From NCBI RefSeq assembly GCF_001625195.1, contig NC_054390.1, forward strand, positions 8,219,222 through 8,283,221: a stretch of 64,000 nt of DNA, given 5' to 3'. The stretch's first letter is position 1. Every line of letters starts with the position of its first letter. The notes beneath the pieces were generated by a model, which was not told the origin of the DNA, made no database searches, and saw nothing but the letters and a program-made list of their open reading frames with translations. Shown in pieces: positions 36,033 to 47,642 of the stretch. A program made the position numbers and the translations under genes. This DNA comes from Drechmeria coniospora (lineage: Eukaryota; Ascomycota; Sordariomycetes; Hypocreales; Ophiocordycipitaceae).

Positions 36033-36126
36033 TGACTGTACTGCTACGTACTGTACTGCGACGTACTGTACTGCGACGTACTGTACTGCGACGTACTGTA
36101 CTGCGATGTGTACCGTACTGCTACGT
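36033..36126. repeat. 15-bp GTAC-based tandem repeat
   Basis: Units GTACTGTACTGCGAC occur four times in tandem, flanked by variants with CTAC in place of CGAC. Confidence 0.9.
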
Positions 36127-37393
36127 ACTAGGTACTGTACTGCACGGGTCCGACCAGCCATGGCAATAGGACTTGCTGGCGGTGCTCGGTATTAATACCG
36201 ACTGTTCGTGCGCACTAGGTACCTAGGTAATTACCTTGTCACTGCACACTTAATGGACAAGCGAGCGGAGACGGGGGAACTGCCCGCACTCGTCCGCTTC
36301 TGGCCAGGCATCCCTCCCTCGTCATGCAGGCGGACCAACGGCATGGTGCAAATCGTCCTCTTGGCCTCGTTGGTTGTCCACCGTTGGCTGTGCACAGAGT
36401 GCAAACAAGTGCCCCTATTGTACGGGTACCAAGTGGCGGCCATCTACAACGTAGGTGTACTTTGGGTCGTCTGCACACGCACGAATATATGCTGTAGTTG
36501 CACACCTATTGTACATGCAAGTACGTACTTGGGTGTTCCTGCATATGGGAGTACTTGCCTAGTACTGTGCAGTACAGTAAGTGCTTGCTGCAATACTCGT
36601 ACTCATTTGTACTTACTAGGTAGTATGTAGTTGCAAGTGCTCGCTCGTACGGAGAACTGTAAGGACTATTACTGCCTGTACCGTAGTACCCTGTGCTAAT
36701 CAGTGCTCCGTACTCCGTACCCTGTCGAGGGATTCCTAACAAAGGGTGCTGGAGATCGACATGGACCATTGGCACCACCATGAGCTCCATACGACGTGTA
36801 CTGTACATGTACATGCGCAGCATGCTTGCGCCGCACACCTAATGGAGCACGTTTAGAGAAACTGACAGTGGGGAGACGACCGAATGGGCACAAGGTAGAC
36901 CTTGCCATTCTCCATCCATCGAGTGCGCGCCAGCCGATACATCCAACTCGGGGTTTTCATGTGCCTGCAAGTACGTGTACAGGAGTTGTGCAGGTATGCT
37001 AGTATGACGCGGGGATGATTTGTCCATGACAGAAGAACAAGTACTCACTGTACATGTACATGCATGCGCACCAGACTTGCACCTACAGCACATGTAATTT
37101 ACAGTACACGCCCCAGTACTTGACTAATGGACAGGCAAGTGCCCCCCCCATACGTGATGAGCGGTTGGCTCCAAGTAGAACCGAGATGAGGACAGATGCC
37201 ACAAAGATAACGTCTATAGCCAGCACATGGTATAGCTCGTCCTCTTTTTTTTCTTTCTTTTTCGGTTGTACGATCTCGAGTGCAGATACCGGCACGGAAC
37301 AGACCTCAAGGTGCCGGCTCCAGCGTCAACCAAGAATGTGCAACAAGATAAGCAAGTACACAGTAAGTGGTTGTGAGTAAGTACTTCATGGGC

Positions 37394-37420
37394 ATTGGGC
37401 TCGATCTCTGGCAGGGATCC
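37394..37420 (+). repeat. 27-bp inverted repeat, left copy
   Basis: This 27-base segment beginning ATTGGGCTCGATCTCTGGCA is found as an exact reverse complement at 39747-39773. Sequence outside the 27 bases does not match. Confidence 0.85.
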
Positions 37421-39746
37421 TGCCTAGGCGGAAGAAGTTGCTCGCCCCATGCTCGCACCCATTCGAGCATCTCCCATCGAATGCAGGCAAGTAGATACCG
37501 GCGCCGATACGTTGCAGGTACTCCGTACCCATGCCAATCGAAAATGTGCCTGCGCATGTAATACAAGCAGTACATTGCAGTACGTCGGTACGAATGCTCG
37601 TACGTACTTGCAGTACACGTACCTGCACATATAGGCTAGGCGTGCTTGGATCAGGGGAAACGGCAATCTCCGCGCCCTCGGCGCAGATGCTGGGGTGGAA
37701 AAAACTACGAGTTCGCCAGGGCGATCGAGGCGACCGCATCGCCGACACCCCTCCCACCCTCGTCCCCCACCCCGTGACCAAGGCGAAGATTTCGAACGGC
37801 CAAGAGAATGGCAGGCCCAGGTACGAGGGCGTCTACAGGTAGTCGTACGACGCATGCATGCCGGCGCACCTACCGTGGCACGTCCAAGGCACTCGTCGCG
37901 CGGTCATGTGCCGGCCGACTCGATTCCGATCACCTGCCGTCGAGTCGCTCCCGCGCTTGGCCATCAGGAGGAAGCATCGGCTTCGGCCCAGGTTGGGAGG
38001 GCGACGGACGACGACGCATCGCAAACGGTCCGGCGGGTAGGAGATTGAGAGCACATGGGAGTCGGTCCGCGTTGGAGAAGGTTTGGGGGCGTCTGCCAAG
38101 AGCGCTGGAATATGGCAGCAAGTACAGTACGCAGTAGGTACTTGTGGCCCGGAAGTGGACAAATAGAGAAACGGCGACGGCAAGTATAAGTAATACAGCA
38201 AGGGTACCTGTACAGTAGGGGCAAGTCCTGTAAGTGTGCGGAGGAAGTAAGTACTTGAGCTGTACGGAGTACATATGAATCGACCACAGGTAATAATTAC
38301 TTGCAAGTGAGTGCAGCATGCTCGCCGTGCGTCATTACTCAAGTACCTACTTAAGCTCCATAGGTACCTAGTACTGTGGCTGTACTGTAGTTGTGCGGAG
38401 TTCTTGGTCTTAGCATGTACAGTACAGTAATTATTACATGTAATTTCCGTACAAGTACTCCGTACTCCGTACCTAATACCGATTGACAGGCCGTATCCAT
38501 TTTCCCTTGTCGTGACTCGTACTCCTCCATGGACAGCTAGGCTAGGTGGTGCATTACTCAATGTACCGTACGTAACTACTTACCTGGGAATAGTACAGAG
38601 TATGGAGAATGGTAATATTGCTTGCAGTCAAGTAATTACTGGCTTGCATCCACTGTACAACTACGGAGTAGGTGTAGTAGGTATGCTGTGTGCCAGGCCT
38701 ACCTGTTCATTCATCGCAGCGGCCGCCCATCCCTGGCCTCCACCCTGTCCACCCCGTCCAGCAGTATTAATACTTGTACGAGGCATTACTTGCACGAGCG
38801 ACCAAGGTACTGTACGTGTGTTTCTTATCATCTTCTGCACTTACAAGGACGTGCATTACGTACATGCACAGCAAGTACTTGCCGCAACAAATGCCACCAC
38901 TGCACTCCGTATTGCACATCTACTGTACACCTACAGTACAGTGCAAGTACGGAGCACTCATGCCGAGGGCCTGGGTAGTTGTAGATACTTGTAATACAGT
39001 ACATGTTCCGTACTCCGTACTTGCTTAGTTTTACTCACAGTACACCTTGGTCCCACGCCGCAACAATGACGTCCACTCAAGCTCGGCCTTTATCCGTGCT
39101 AGCCAGTACGAATGATGACTACCTAGTACTTCCTGTACGGTATACAGGGCAACCCACCAAACCTGGCACCTCATTCCCGCAGAGCACAATCCGCCTCGTG
39201 TTCTTCGCCACCATCGAGCGCTAGCGCAGCCGCGCTCATCGTCGTCGATGGGGAGGGGACGCTCCGAGGAAGGGAGGGGGAGGGGGGCGACGCATCGCGC
39301 GTTGCGCCTGGGGACGGTGCGAGGCGGACAAAACGTTGCACCGACAAGAGCCTCACGGCGTCAGCACAGGTCGGAGGGAAGCATGTTGGAAGGATGGCAC
39401 CGGCGGCGTGGACCAACCCGACGCCGACCAACACCGACCGACACCGACCAACACCTTGAGTACTTACTTGCAGGTACTTACTTAGATAGCGCCATGGTAT
39501 CGTCGTCTGGGGGGATGGGGGTTGGTGACGACCCGCTCGCTCTGGCGGCATCTTCCGGTCCATTCCTGCCATGTGTCATGTTTTTTTCCCTTGGTTCCAA
39601 GTCCCCATCGACTTGTCATCCGTCACCAGGCAGTCTTGGCGGTCTAATGTAAGTAGGTGTGCTGTTCTCCGTACTTGTGCAAGTGTAGGTGCGCAGTACG
39701 GAGTACGGAGTAAGGGTATGTGTAATTGCTCATGCTATTATAGGTG

Positions 39747-39773
39747 GGATCCCTGCCAGAGATCGAGCCCAAT
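39747..39773 (-). repeat. 27-bp inverted repeat, right copy
   Basis: Exact reverse complement of 37394-37420. The pair encloses about 2.3 kb with no recognised transposase. Confidence 0.85.
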
Positions 39774-41000
39774 TGCTTACTTACTTATTCCGTACAGTAC
39801 ATTTACTTGTGCATGTACAACTACGAAGTAAGTAAGTACTAACTTACTTACAGTACGGAGTACTTGTGCCAAGTACTTACGGTTAGGTGTATTCCGTAAC
39901 AAGTACTCCGCACAAGTACACCTACACCTACTTACAGAGTGCCAATACTTGTACATGCGCACCCATGCACTTCGTACCTTGCTGCACATGCAATACCTCC
40001 ACCTCCATGTACTTACTTGCAGGTCGTACTACAGCGTACAGCTAGTACTTACTGTTAGTACCTATATCCCCAAGTACAGTGCACTACAACCCACGTCTCC
40101 ATACGAGCACTCGTACTCGTACTCGTACATGCACACCTTCATGTACTTGTACGAGTGCCGTAGCACGACGCACTGCTTGAATGTACACAATCGTGTCCAA
40201 CGGCCAGGCCGTTGCAGAATCTCATGCGAGCGAGGCAAGATGAGGCATGGTGTGATGCGCTCTCGCTGGGTAGGGTGCATTTTTCGGCGTCGAGTGGATG
40301 ACACGATACAGGCGGCCGGCTGTTGCAGGTACAGCACATGCATGTAGGGGTGCATCGGTGGCTGCCGTGCCCTTCCATGGGCTTGGGGGGGCCGGACGGG
40401 GCCGCTGACGCCGTTGGCCGGCGCGCCATGTACGATGCACCCAGCACCTGATATGCGCAACACGCATGCTCGTACGGAGTGCTCCGTGCTACCGTACTGG
40501 TTGTGCAGCGCAAGGTATTAATTAATACTGGCACCTTTGCACTCGAGGCACAGCACAGCGACGGAGAGCCGTGATCTGTGATGGATGTAACCCAATCGTC
40601 AGCCATGCAGTTCGAACCTAAAAAGTTCAAGCAAGTCGCATGTGCGGAGTACTTGTGCATGTACTGTAAGTGGTTGTAATATCATGTAATGACACTCCAT
40701 ACTTGCAGCAATACTCAAGTACCCCCTGTAAATGCAGGCGTACCGTATTGTACAGTGTTCCGGTGTAGGCGTAGCTGCCTACAGTTGCCTGCTGCAAGGT
40801 ACTAGGTGCACGGTGCTACTAGAGGTACTATTTAGGTCCCGAGGTAAGGTACTAGTAACCTGCAGGTACCTAGTAATTATACTCCGTGCAACTACAGCAA
40901 GTACTTACGGTGCACTGCGGCGCAGTGGCTGCACTGTTCACGCACTGAAGTTGTAGATGCGTGCTACGCCCGAGGACTTGTTGCTCAGAGCCTGGCCCAT

Positions 41001-43120
41001 CGACCACAGCCAAGGCTTCTAGCACAAACCCCCAGCTGCTGCAAGAAAAGTAGGCAGCGGTTCTGCGAGCCACCTCGTTGGTGCGAGACGCGCCTGCGTC
41101 CGAAATCAACGCCGCCTTGTCCCTCCATCCTGTGTATTCTGGGCCTGCCACCGTCGGCATGGAGGACGAGCACGTACCGTACGGGCGAGCAGAGGTGGCC
41201 TGGGCGGATACCTCGCTGTGCCCTCGCCCAACGAAGGTGCATTTCGTGCTCGTGCTCGTGCCCTTGCGCAAGGTGCGTTGCTGAAGCCGCTCCATGACGG
41301 GTGCCGAGTGCATCCTGCACCGTTCCGGCCCTTGAAGCGTCCCTGCGATGCCTTCGAGCCAGGTGGCCCTGGGGTCAAGCTCGCCTCTCCAGCTTCCTTC
41401 GGCCCTCGCCCGTCTTACCTCGCCCGTAAGACGGGCTGATTACACCAACCGTGGCCGTAATCCTCCTACCAGCTGCCTAGGGCCGAGTGCGCGAGGGCAC
41501 GACGACTGGCTCGTGCACCCGTGGCGGCTGTGCGGCCCTGCGCCTGATGCCGCCCTCCCCTCCATTGCCCCGAGGCGCTCCGGAGGCGAGCGAGAACGGC
41601 TTGCGGCAAAAGCACCATGCGTCGTCGCGCCATCTCTCCTCTCTCCCTCGGCGCCACTGCATTGGCCTGTCGATGAGCTTGCCAAGCCTGTCGCGCCGTC
41701 CTGATGGCTGCAGCCTGGCTCTGCGAGGCAGCCAGCGTTTGCCTGCCGGCGAGAGGGGGGGGGGGGGGCCTATTTGCTTTCTGTCGCATCGCTTGCATCA
41801 TGAACCCTCCGTGGGATTGTGTGGTCATGACACCCCTCGGCGGCAATCCCCGTCGCCGTAAGCCTGCCGCTGTGTGCCAGTCTTGGTACGCCGCCGCCGC
41901 CGCCGCCTCTCTCGTCGCCGACCACTCCGCTGCCTTGCGTGAATGCTGCGCCGTGAAGCCCATCATCATCGCACCCTGCCCATCGCTTCCCGCAGGAGCC
42001 CGCCTTGCCGCCACCTCTTCCCTCGACCTTGGCTCGGCGGGCGGCCCTACGAATGCACGGTTGGCCGACGCCGTCTCGACTCGGAACCCTCGTCCGGGCC
42101 TTTCGCGCAAGCGGCGAGGAGACGATGCTCCATCGGCGTGCGCTCCCATCACCGCGTCGACGCCGTCGATTCATCCCCGAGGGAAGAATGCCTCGTCGGC
42201 AGGAACGAGGCAAACCTGCGTGCGGTGTGCCGGCCGACGCGTCCCGGTTCGACTCGAGCACCGTGGAGGGGGGGCGTGTCGCAGCCCAGCCCGGCCGTCG
42301 AGGATCTGGCTCGCTGCGGGGACATCCGATCGACTGATCTGGGCTGATGCTAGATCGCCATCGACTGGATGCCATCACACCACGTCAGCCAGGCCTCGTC
42401 GTCGTGGAGGGAATCACGAGAAGCGAGCAGGGCGCCGCTCGCCCTCGAGCCTGCGTGGACGGCCGGCACGACGAGCATCTGTCGGCGAAGCCTGCATTTC
42501 CTTCCTCGAACCCTCTCCTCTCCTACGCCCACGCCGGCGAGCTGAGGCTGAAAGGAGCTGACGAGGCCCCGGTGTCGACCGTGGCTTCGGCCAACCGCGA
42601 GCGGTGCTCCGTAGCTGACGGTAAGCATGCGCCTCTAGCGAGCTCTCGTTTGGGCATGGCATCGATCGATTTCCGAGCTTGATGGAAACTTGACAGCCCT
42701 CGAGCAGCTGCGTCTCCATTCCCGGCCCATGCCAGGCGGAAAGGATAAAGGCATCCCGCCACCAGATGTGCTTGCTGCCTGCCGCGAGGTGAGCACGAGG
42801 AGGGAAATGCTAGCACCTTTGCCCTACGTAGGTGGCGTTGCTATTTTGGCACTACGAGAAGGCGCTAGGGAGATGTTGAAAAGAAAGGAAGGAGAGCATC
42901 ATGGACGCCATCTCCTTCCTCGAGCTTGACGTCGGCTTCCCCCCCCCCGCCAGCTGGTCGACGAGAACACCGTATGCGTGTGTGTGTGCGTGTGCGTGTG
43001 TGTGTGCGTGCGTGTGTGTGTGCGTGTGCGTGTGTGTGTGCGTGCGTGTGTGTGTGTGTGTGTGCGTGTGTGTGTGTGCGTGCTTGTGTGTGTGTGCTTG
43101 TGCGTGCGTGAGTTCGTGGG
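41001..43120. other. GC-rich gene-free interval with microsatellites
   Basis: GTAC words largely stop here. The DNA is GC-rich with a run of more than ten G near 41755-41768 and a long GT-type microsatellite at 42973-43104. Overlapping open frames exist on both strands (for example 41704..42561 + and 41466..42152 -) but none has conserved features; I call no gene. Confidence 0.4.
42973..43104. repeat. Long (GT)n/(GC)n alternating purine-pyrimidine microsatellite
   Basis: About 130 bp of GT repeats interrupted by GC steps (GCGTGTGTGTGTGCGTG-like). Strict purine-pyrimidine alternation makes it a candidate for Z-DNA under supercoiling. Confidence 0.93.
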
Positions 43121-46100
43121 TGTCTTCTTCCGACCACCACAGCCACCACCATCTATTTGTCCTTTGACGGCACCCGCACGTCTTCCCAGAGGCTATGCTC
43201 GCACAACCATGACGAGCGAGACCCTGTTCCGTTGTGTCATCCTCTGTGCGCTTTCGAGCTGCCGAATCACATGTCTCGTGCCGCCGACGTTCTGTTGCAA
43301 TCAGGACTGCTTCCCGACACTCCCCTCCCCCCCTCCTCCCGAGGTACGCGGGACACCAACAGGACACGCAAGGCACACTGTCGGGCATCGGCATGTCGCT
43401 GACTACCGTTGTGAGCAGCCTCGTTGAAACGTCAGCGCTTTACCATGCCCAAGGTGATGCGTCGACCATGTACTCGGGCAATCGCTAGTGAGGGCCCATG
43501 CCGATACACCCGACGAGGAAACAACCTGGTGCGAGCCGTTAGATTCATGCCATCAGCATTCGGATTCCACGGGCCTGCAGATTTCACGAGCCTGCAGATT
43601 TCACGAGCCTGCAAGTGCTCGCGCCACAAAACACCATGTGCTCGGCATCCAACATGGTCAGCGTGAGGAGCTGGTGGCTTGTCCTGCCGCGTACGCTGCG
43701 TCTGAACGCCGTGAGCCCGTGCTCGAGACGTCTCGAGTCATTCTGACACGCACAAAGACTCTCGTTGCCGCCTCTCGTTGGCCGCCCGAAACGGCACATC
43801 ATCCTCCTGGATCCCCCCAAGACAGACGGTCGTGTTTCGCCGTGGAGTCGACTTTCTCCGTCACCTTGACATGCACACGCATGTTCTTGCCTACGTGGAT
43901 CAGTGTACTTGCAATGCCTGCCAGGTTTCAGTCACTGTCAGTCACCCTTGACTGGGCCGGCCTGCCAGAACTGTGCCGCCGGATGAAGAGCGCAAGACTG
44001 AACAAGTGGAACGGCCCTCGTTCGAATCGTGACCTGGAGCAATTCCGGGAGTCCGACTGCGTCGTGCGGACAACGGACAACCGGGACTAGAACGCGGCCC
44101 TTCCATGGCCTCTGACGGCTGCCAGCTGCCAGCTTCGTTCGGGGTCGAGTTCAGGGTAACTGTGCTTGTGCTGCACGTTTCCACGTTTCCACCACAAATT
44201 CAACAGCATGGCGTGTTCCAACCATTGCACCCCCCTGTGTGTTCTTACGAGTCTCAGCCTTCACCTCACGGACCAGGGACTGCACGGCAACGCCATCACT
44301 GAATGTTTGCTTATGCTCCTCATAACTTTTGCGGCACTCCATGGTCGCAGACTTGGCCCCCCTCCACGACGCAGTCTGTACCTTCCGCTCCGCGTCCTCC
44401 CATGGAGCAGGGCGAATACGGGTGCAGACGCTTGCTGACTTGTCTTCCAGCCTCTTGCGTGCCACAGATGCTTCATGCTTCCCGCTTCGTGCTTCCCACC
44501 TCTCGCTCACAGTCAGCCTCGACGTTGGCACAAGTCAAGTCTGCCTAGAGCACTACTAGTCTGCTCTCGGGGGGCGTCCCATGGCTCAACCGGCTGAAAC
44601 GTTGCTTCTTGACGTAATCTACACTGTCTCACCCGTTGCTCCGATGAACTACAGATACAAACACATCACGCACTTGTGCAATGTCAACCGGATGTCGGCC
44701 GCCAGGTGGATGCCGCGACCCTCACCGGCACGTATCCTTCCTAGACATGAAATACCCGTGCACGAGAGCTCGTGCTTGTGCGAGCAGCTCGTTGAGGGGC
44801 ATGCTTGCTTGGCGCATTGGGCACCGAGAGCTTCTCACCCCCAACAGCCTGTGCTCAGAAGCCAACACGAATAGATCTCTCACCACCAACTTTGCCGGGA
44901 TAATTTGCCCGCCACACACCTCAGCCGCCTCACCCCGGGACCCTGACCAGGTCATGGTGCACGAGTACGTCCAGTCATCTAGATATCTGGTCATCTATCG
45001 GTACAATCTGTGTATCTCGTACCCGACTGCGTTTCCGCATTGGACCTTACTGACGATTCCCATGCGGGACATCGGGATCATGAAACAAGGGTCCATGTAG
45101 CAACAATGGACCCCCCTCCCCCCTCTCTGTTGACTGCAGACTTGAGACTGGAGACAACGCGCTCGTGCAATGCGTTCCTGCGAGCATCGTAGCTTGTTGG
45201 TAAATGCACGGATGCGTCACGGCACAATGGCAAGATGGAGTGCTGGGACTTGCACGGATAGGCACGAATATGCACGAACGCTCCAAAAGGATACTGCTGG
45301 AACTTGGCATCTTCTGACTAGAGAGCGTGTGTCATTGAACAGCACGGCTGTCAGCCGCACCGGGAGCCCCCAATGCTTTCTTCTTTCGGACATTGATCTC
45401 ACTCCGAGGCACTCACTTGGACGGATGACGGATGGCGCCCGTGCCGCGTCTGCCTTCTCCATTTAGAACCCTTGGGGTCCGAGCCTCGCCCTAAAATGCG
45501 TACAGGGCTCCTGGCTGATGCTGCTCCTAGGCTTTCGTCTTGCCTGCCATCGCACCGACGCCGATGCCAACTGCCGGACGGTTTGAGAGCTCGAGCGTGC
45601 ATGGCTCAGACGGTGCCGGGGTTGGCAGATTCTAGGCTTGGAGCCCATCATCGTCTCGGCATCGCAAATATCGAGATTGCGACTCTGCCTGCATGCGTGG
45701 CCATGCACGCCGTACCGGAAATTACCCCAATAGGCAATGGGCTGTCCCGCTATCTGGAAACTGTGTTGCCGTCGAGCACGATCACATCTCAGCTGGCCAG
45801 CTCAAGTATGCAACGGTTCCCGAGAGCCATTCACACGCCACGGCGGTTTCGAATGGGGCATTGAAAAGCCAACGGCTTCCCAGATGCTCGACGGCAGTCT
45901 GGTGATTGTCCCCGGTGGAGAATTTGTCACGGTGGCGGCCTGTTGTCTGGGCTGGCCTGGGTAGGACGCCCACGGCCCAAGGACTGGGCCACTCGGCAGT
46001 CCTTACCCGCTGACCATCCAAGACATCTGCTTACCTCTGGGACGCCATGCATAGCAGCCCTTCCTGCGGGGCTTCTGTGTCTGCAGTTCATTGATTTCTC

Positions 46101-46720
46101 ACCAGGTGCAGGCACAGCTCACCACTGGATCTTGCGCTCCATCACCGGCGACCCCTACTGCCGTTTTTTTTTGGAGACGATATCGGTTTGCAATATCAAT
46201 CTAGATCGTTGGGATCGTGCGTTCCACGTTGGCCCCGATCCCCCCACCCCCCCTGGATTCAAGCGGACGAACTATTGAGTCATCCCCTGCGCGAAACCGG
46301 AGCGTTGGGGGTGTCGTCGCGCACGCGGGGGGGTTGTCGCATCGTCAACTAGGTCTTCCTCCATCCATACATACATGCATGCATGGATTAGGACGTTGGA
46401 GGAGAAAGTGAGGCTGACTGATACGTGTGTAGGGCCACCTTGGTGTGGGTTTGCGTCGAAGGTAGGTTGTGATATCTGAGGCATCAGCATCAGCCGATCA
46501 GGGGTAATGAGCACACGAACACTGCACATGCACATATCCTGTGGTGTTTTTTGCTGGGTACATGGTCTATTCTGTACTCCACTTCAACCGACATGCGACT
46601 GAGGGACCTATTTACGATGTGCGAGCGACGATTCCCCGTCCGAATGCCCTTGCTCACCGAGCACCGCCACCACTGGCAGCCCCCGAGTGGGTGAAAAAGT
46701 TGCTGCGACCTCAAGAGTAG
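43121..46720. other. Gene-free interval of lower GC content, possibly with decayed genes
   Basis: The composition is less GC-rich than the flanks and nearly free of GTAC words. No intact gene is supported. A 127-codon frame at 44151..44531 (-) has protein-like, Lys/Glu-rich composition but no ATG at its start and no family I recognise. Short open fragments in three different frames at 45640-45965 would be compatible with a frameshifted relic. A 16-bp repeat of TTCACGAGCCTGCAGA occurs near 43576-43611. Confidence 0.4.
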
Positions 46721-47642
46721 CTGCCGCTCAAACCAACCGTTCGACTTGCCAGAATTCTACCCGAAGGGTGTCGGTCACCGTTGGAGGCACTTTCACCGGA
46801 AGTGAGGCGTAACTTGCTGAGCCTACTGGATCTGCGACGGTCGAATAACTTGGCTCACGCCTCCCCGGCGTATCACGAGCAGTATCTTTCCGGGAGGAAT
46901 ATGCTGTTGCGCAACTTTTTGGTCAGAATCGGTTATCATCGACGCGTGGGCTGTCCCTTGCGCAACGGCGTCATGATTTCGCGGCCAATTCTCACGCGGT
47001 AAAGTGACTGGTGACGGGCAGTTCGCCAGCCAGTTCTCAAGGGACCAGCACCAACTGGCATTTTTGCGTTGAGTGGTTCAGCAGCTACTAATTTTGCACG
47101 TACCGGCACCGCAGCTACAGGTTCTGCTGTTACTTACTCTGAAGCTACGTCACCAGCGCTTCATTTGCAGCTATTCAGGGGGCTTCTGGTTCAGGAGCTG
47201 CTGCTTCAGGGGCTGATTCTTCTGCTGCCGTTGGCTCAGCAATTACTGGTACCGCAGCTAGCAGTCCCAGTGCTACCGCCCAGGAGTTGTCGCTTCCTTG
47301 GATCTCCTTCTGCAAGCTCCGGCGTTGTCAAGAGCGCCGTTTATGCACGATACCGTACTCAATTCGGGATGAAGACCTCACCGAGGCAGGGTGTTGCTTT
47401 CTTGATTGAATTTCATCAGTTCGTCATCCAACCACTTGACTGCCACCACGGTCGCTGGGCGCTGTCCATCCTCTCATCCGAGTGCAGGTCAGGGGAGACA
47501 GCGGATAGCGTTTTGGGAGTGGAAGCAGAACGGTTGTCGAGAGCCTTCCATCGGACTGCAGGGCGTAGGTCCGCGCGACGTCATCATGATGCAATGGGAG
47601 ACGCACTGGCAGGAATTGACCTTGGGGAAGATCTAGTCTATT
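46721..47642 (+). pseudogene. Decayed F-box-like fungal gene fragment
   Basis: The translated + strand gives RSPLEALSPEVRRNLLSLLD (46770-46830), then HASPAYHEQYL and NMLLRNFL, the typical start of a large family of fungal F-box-like proteins of unknown target. Downstream, FHQFVIQPLDCHHGRWALS (about 47408-47465) resembles the middle of the same family. The gene is broken: there is no ATG after the stop at 46718, in-frame stops occur at 47000-47002 and shortly after, and matching segments lie in different frames (for example 47406..47636 versus 47069..47644). The part between (47070-47290) reads as Ala/Ser/Gly/Thr-rich low complexity in shifting frames, unlike the family. I cannot reconstruct a full product. 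Family recognition is from memory and moderate. Confidence 0.5.

Larger units (their letters stand above)
31501..41000. other. Gene desert rich in GTAC-centred palindromic words, part 2
   Basis: The same GTAC-word pattern continues, densest around 35900-36700 and 39650-40120. It contains a 15-bp repeat (36033-36126) and a 27-bp inverted pair (37394-37420 and 39747-39773). No supportable coding region; the overlapping long minus-strand frames at 31552..32755 are Arg/Ala-rich and in two competing phases, typical of chance. Confidence 0.5.

Noticed and set aside
42865..43167. His-Thr or Val-Cys repeat proteins
   Set aside because: They are translations of the GT microsatellite.
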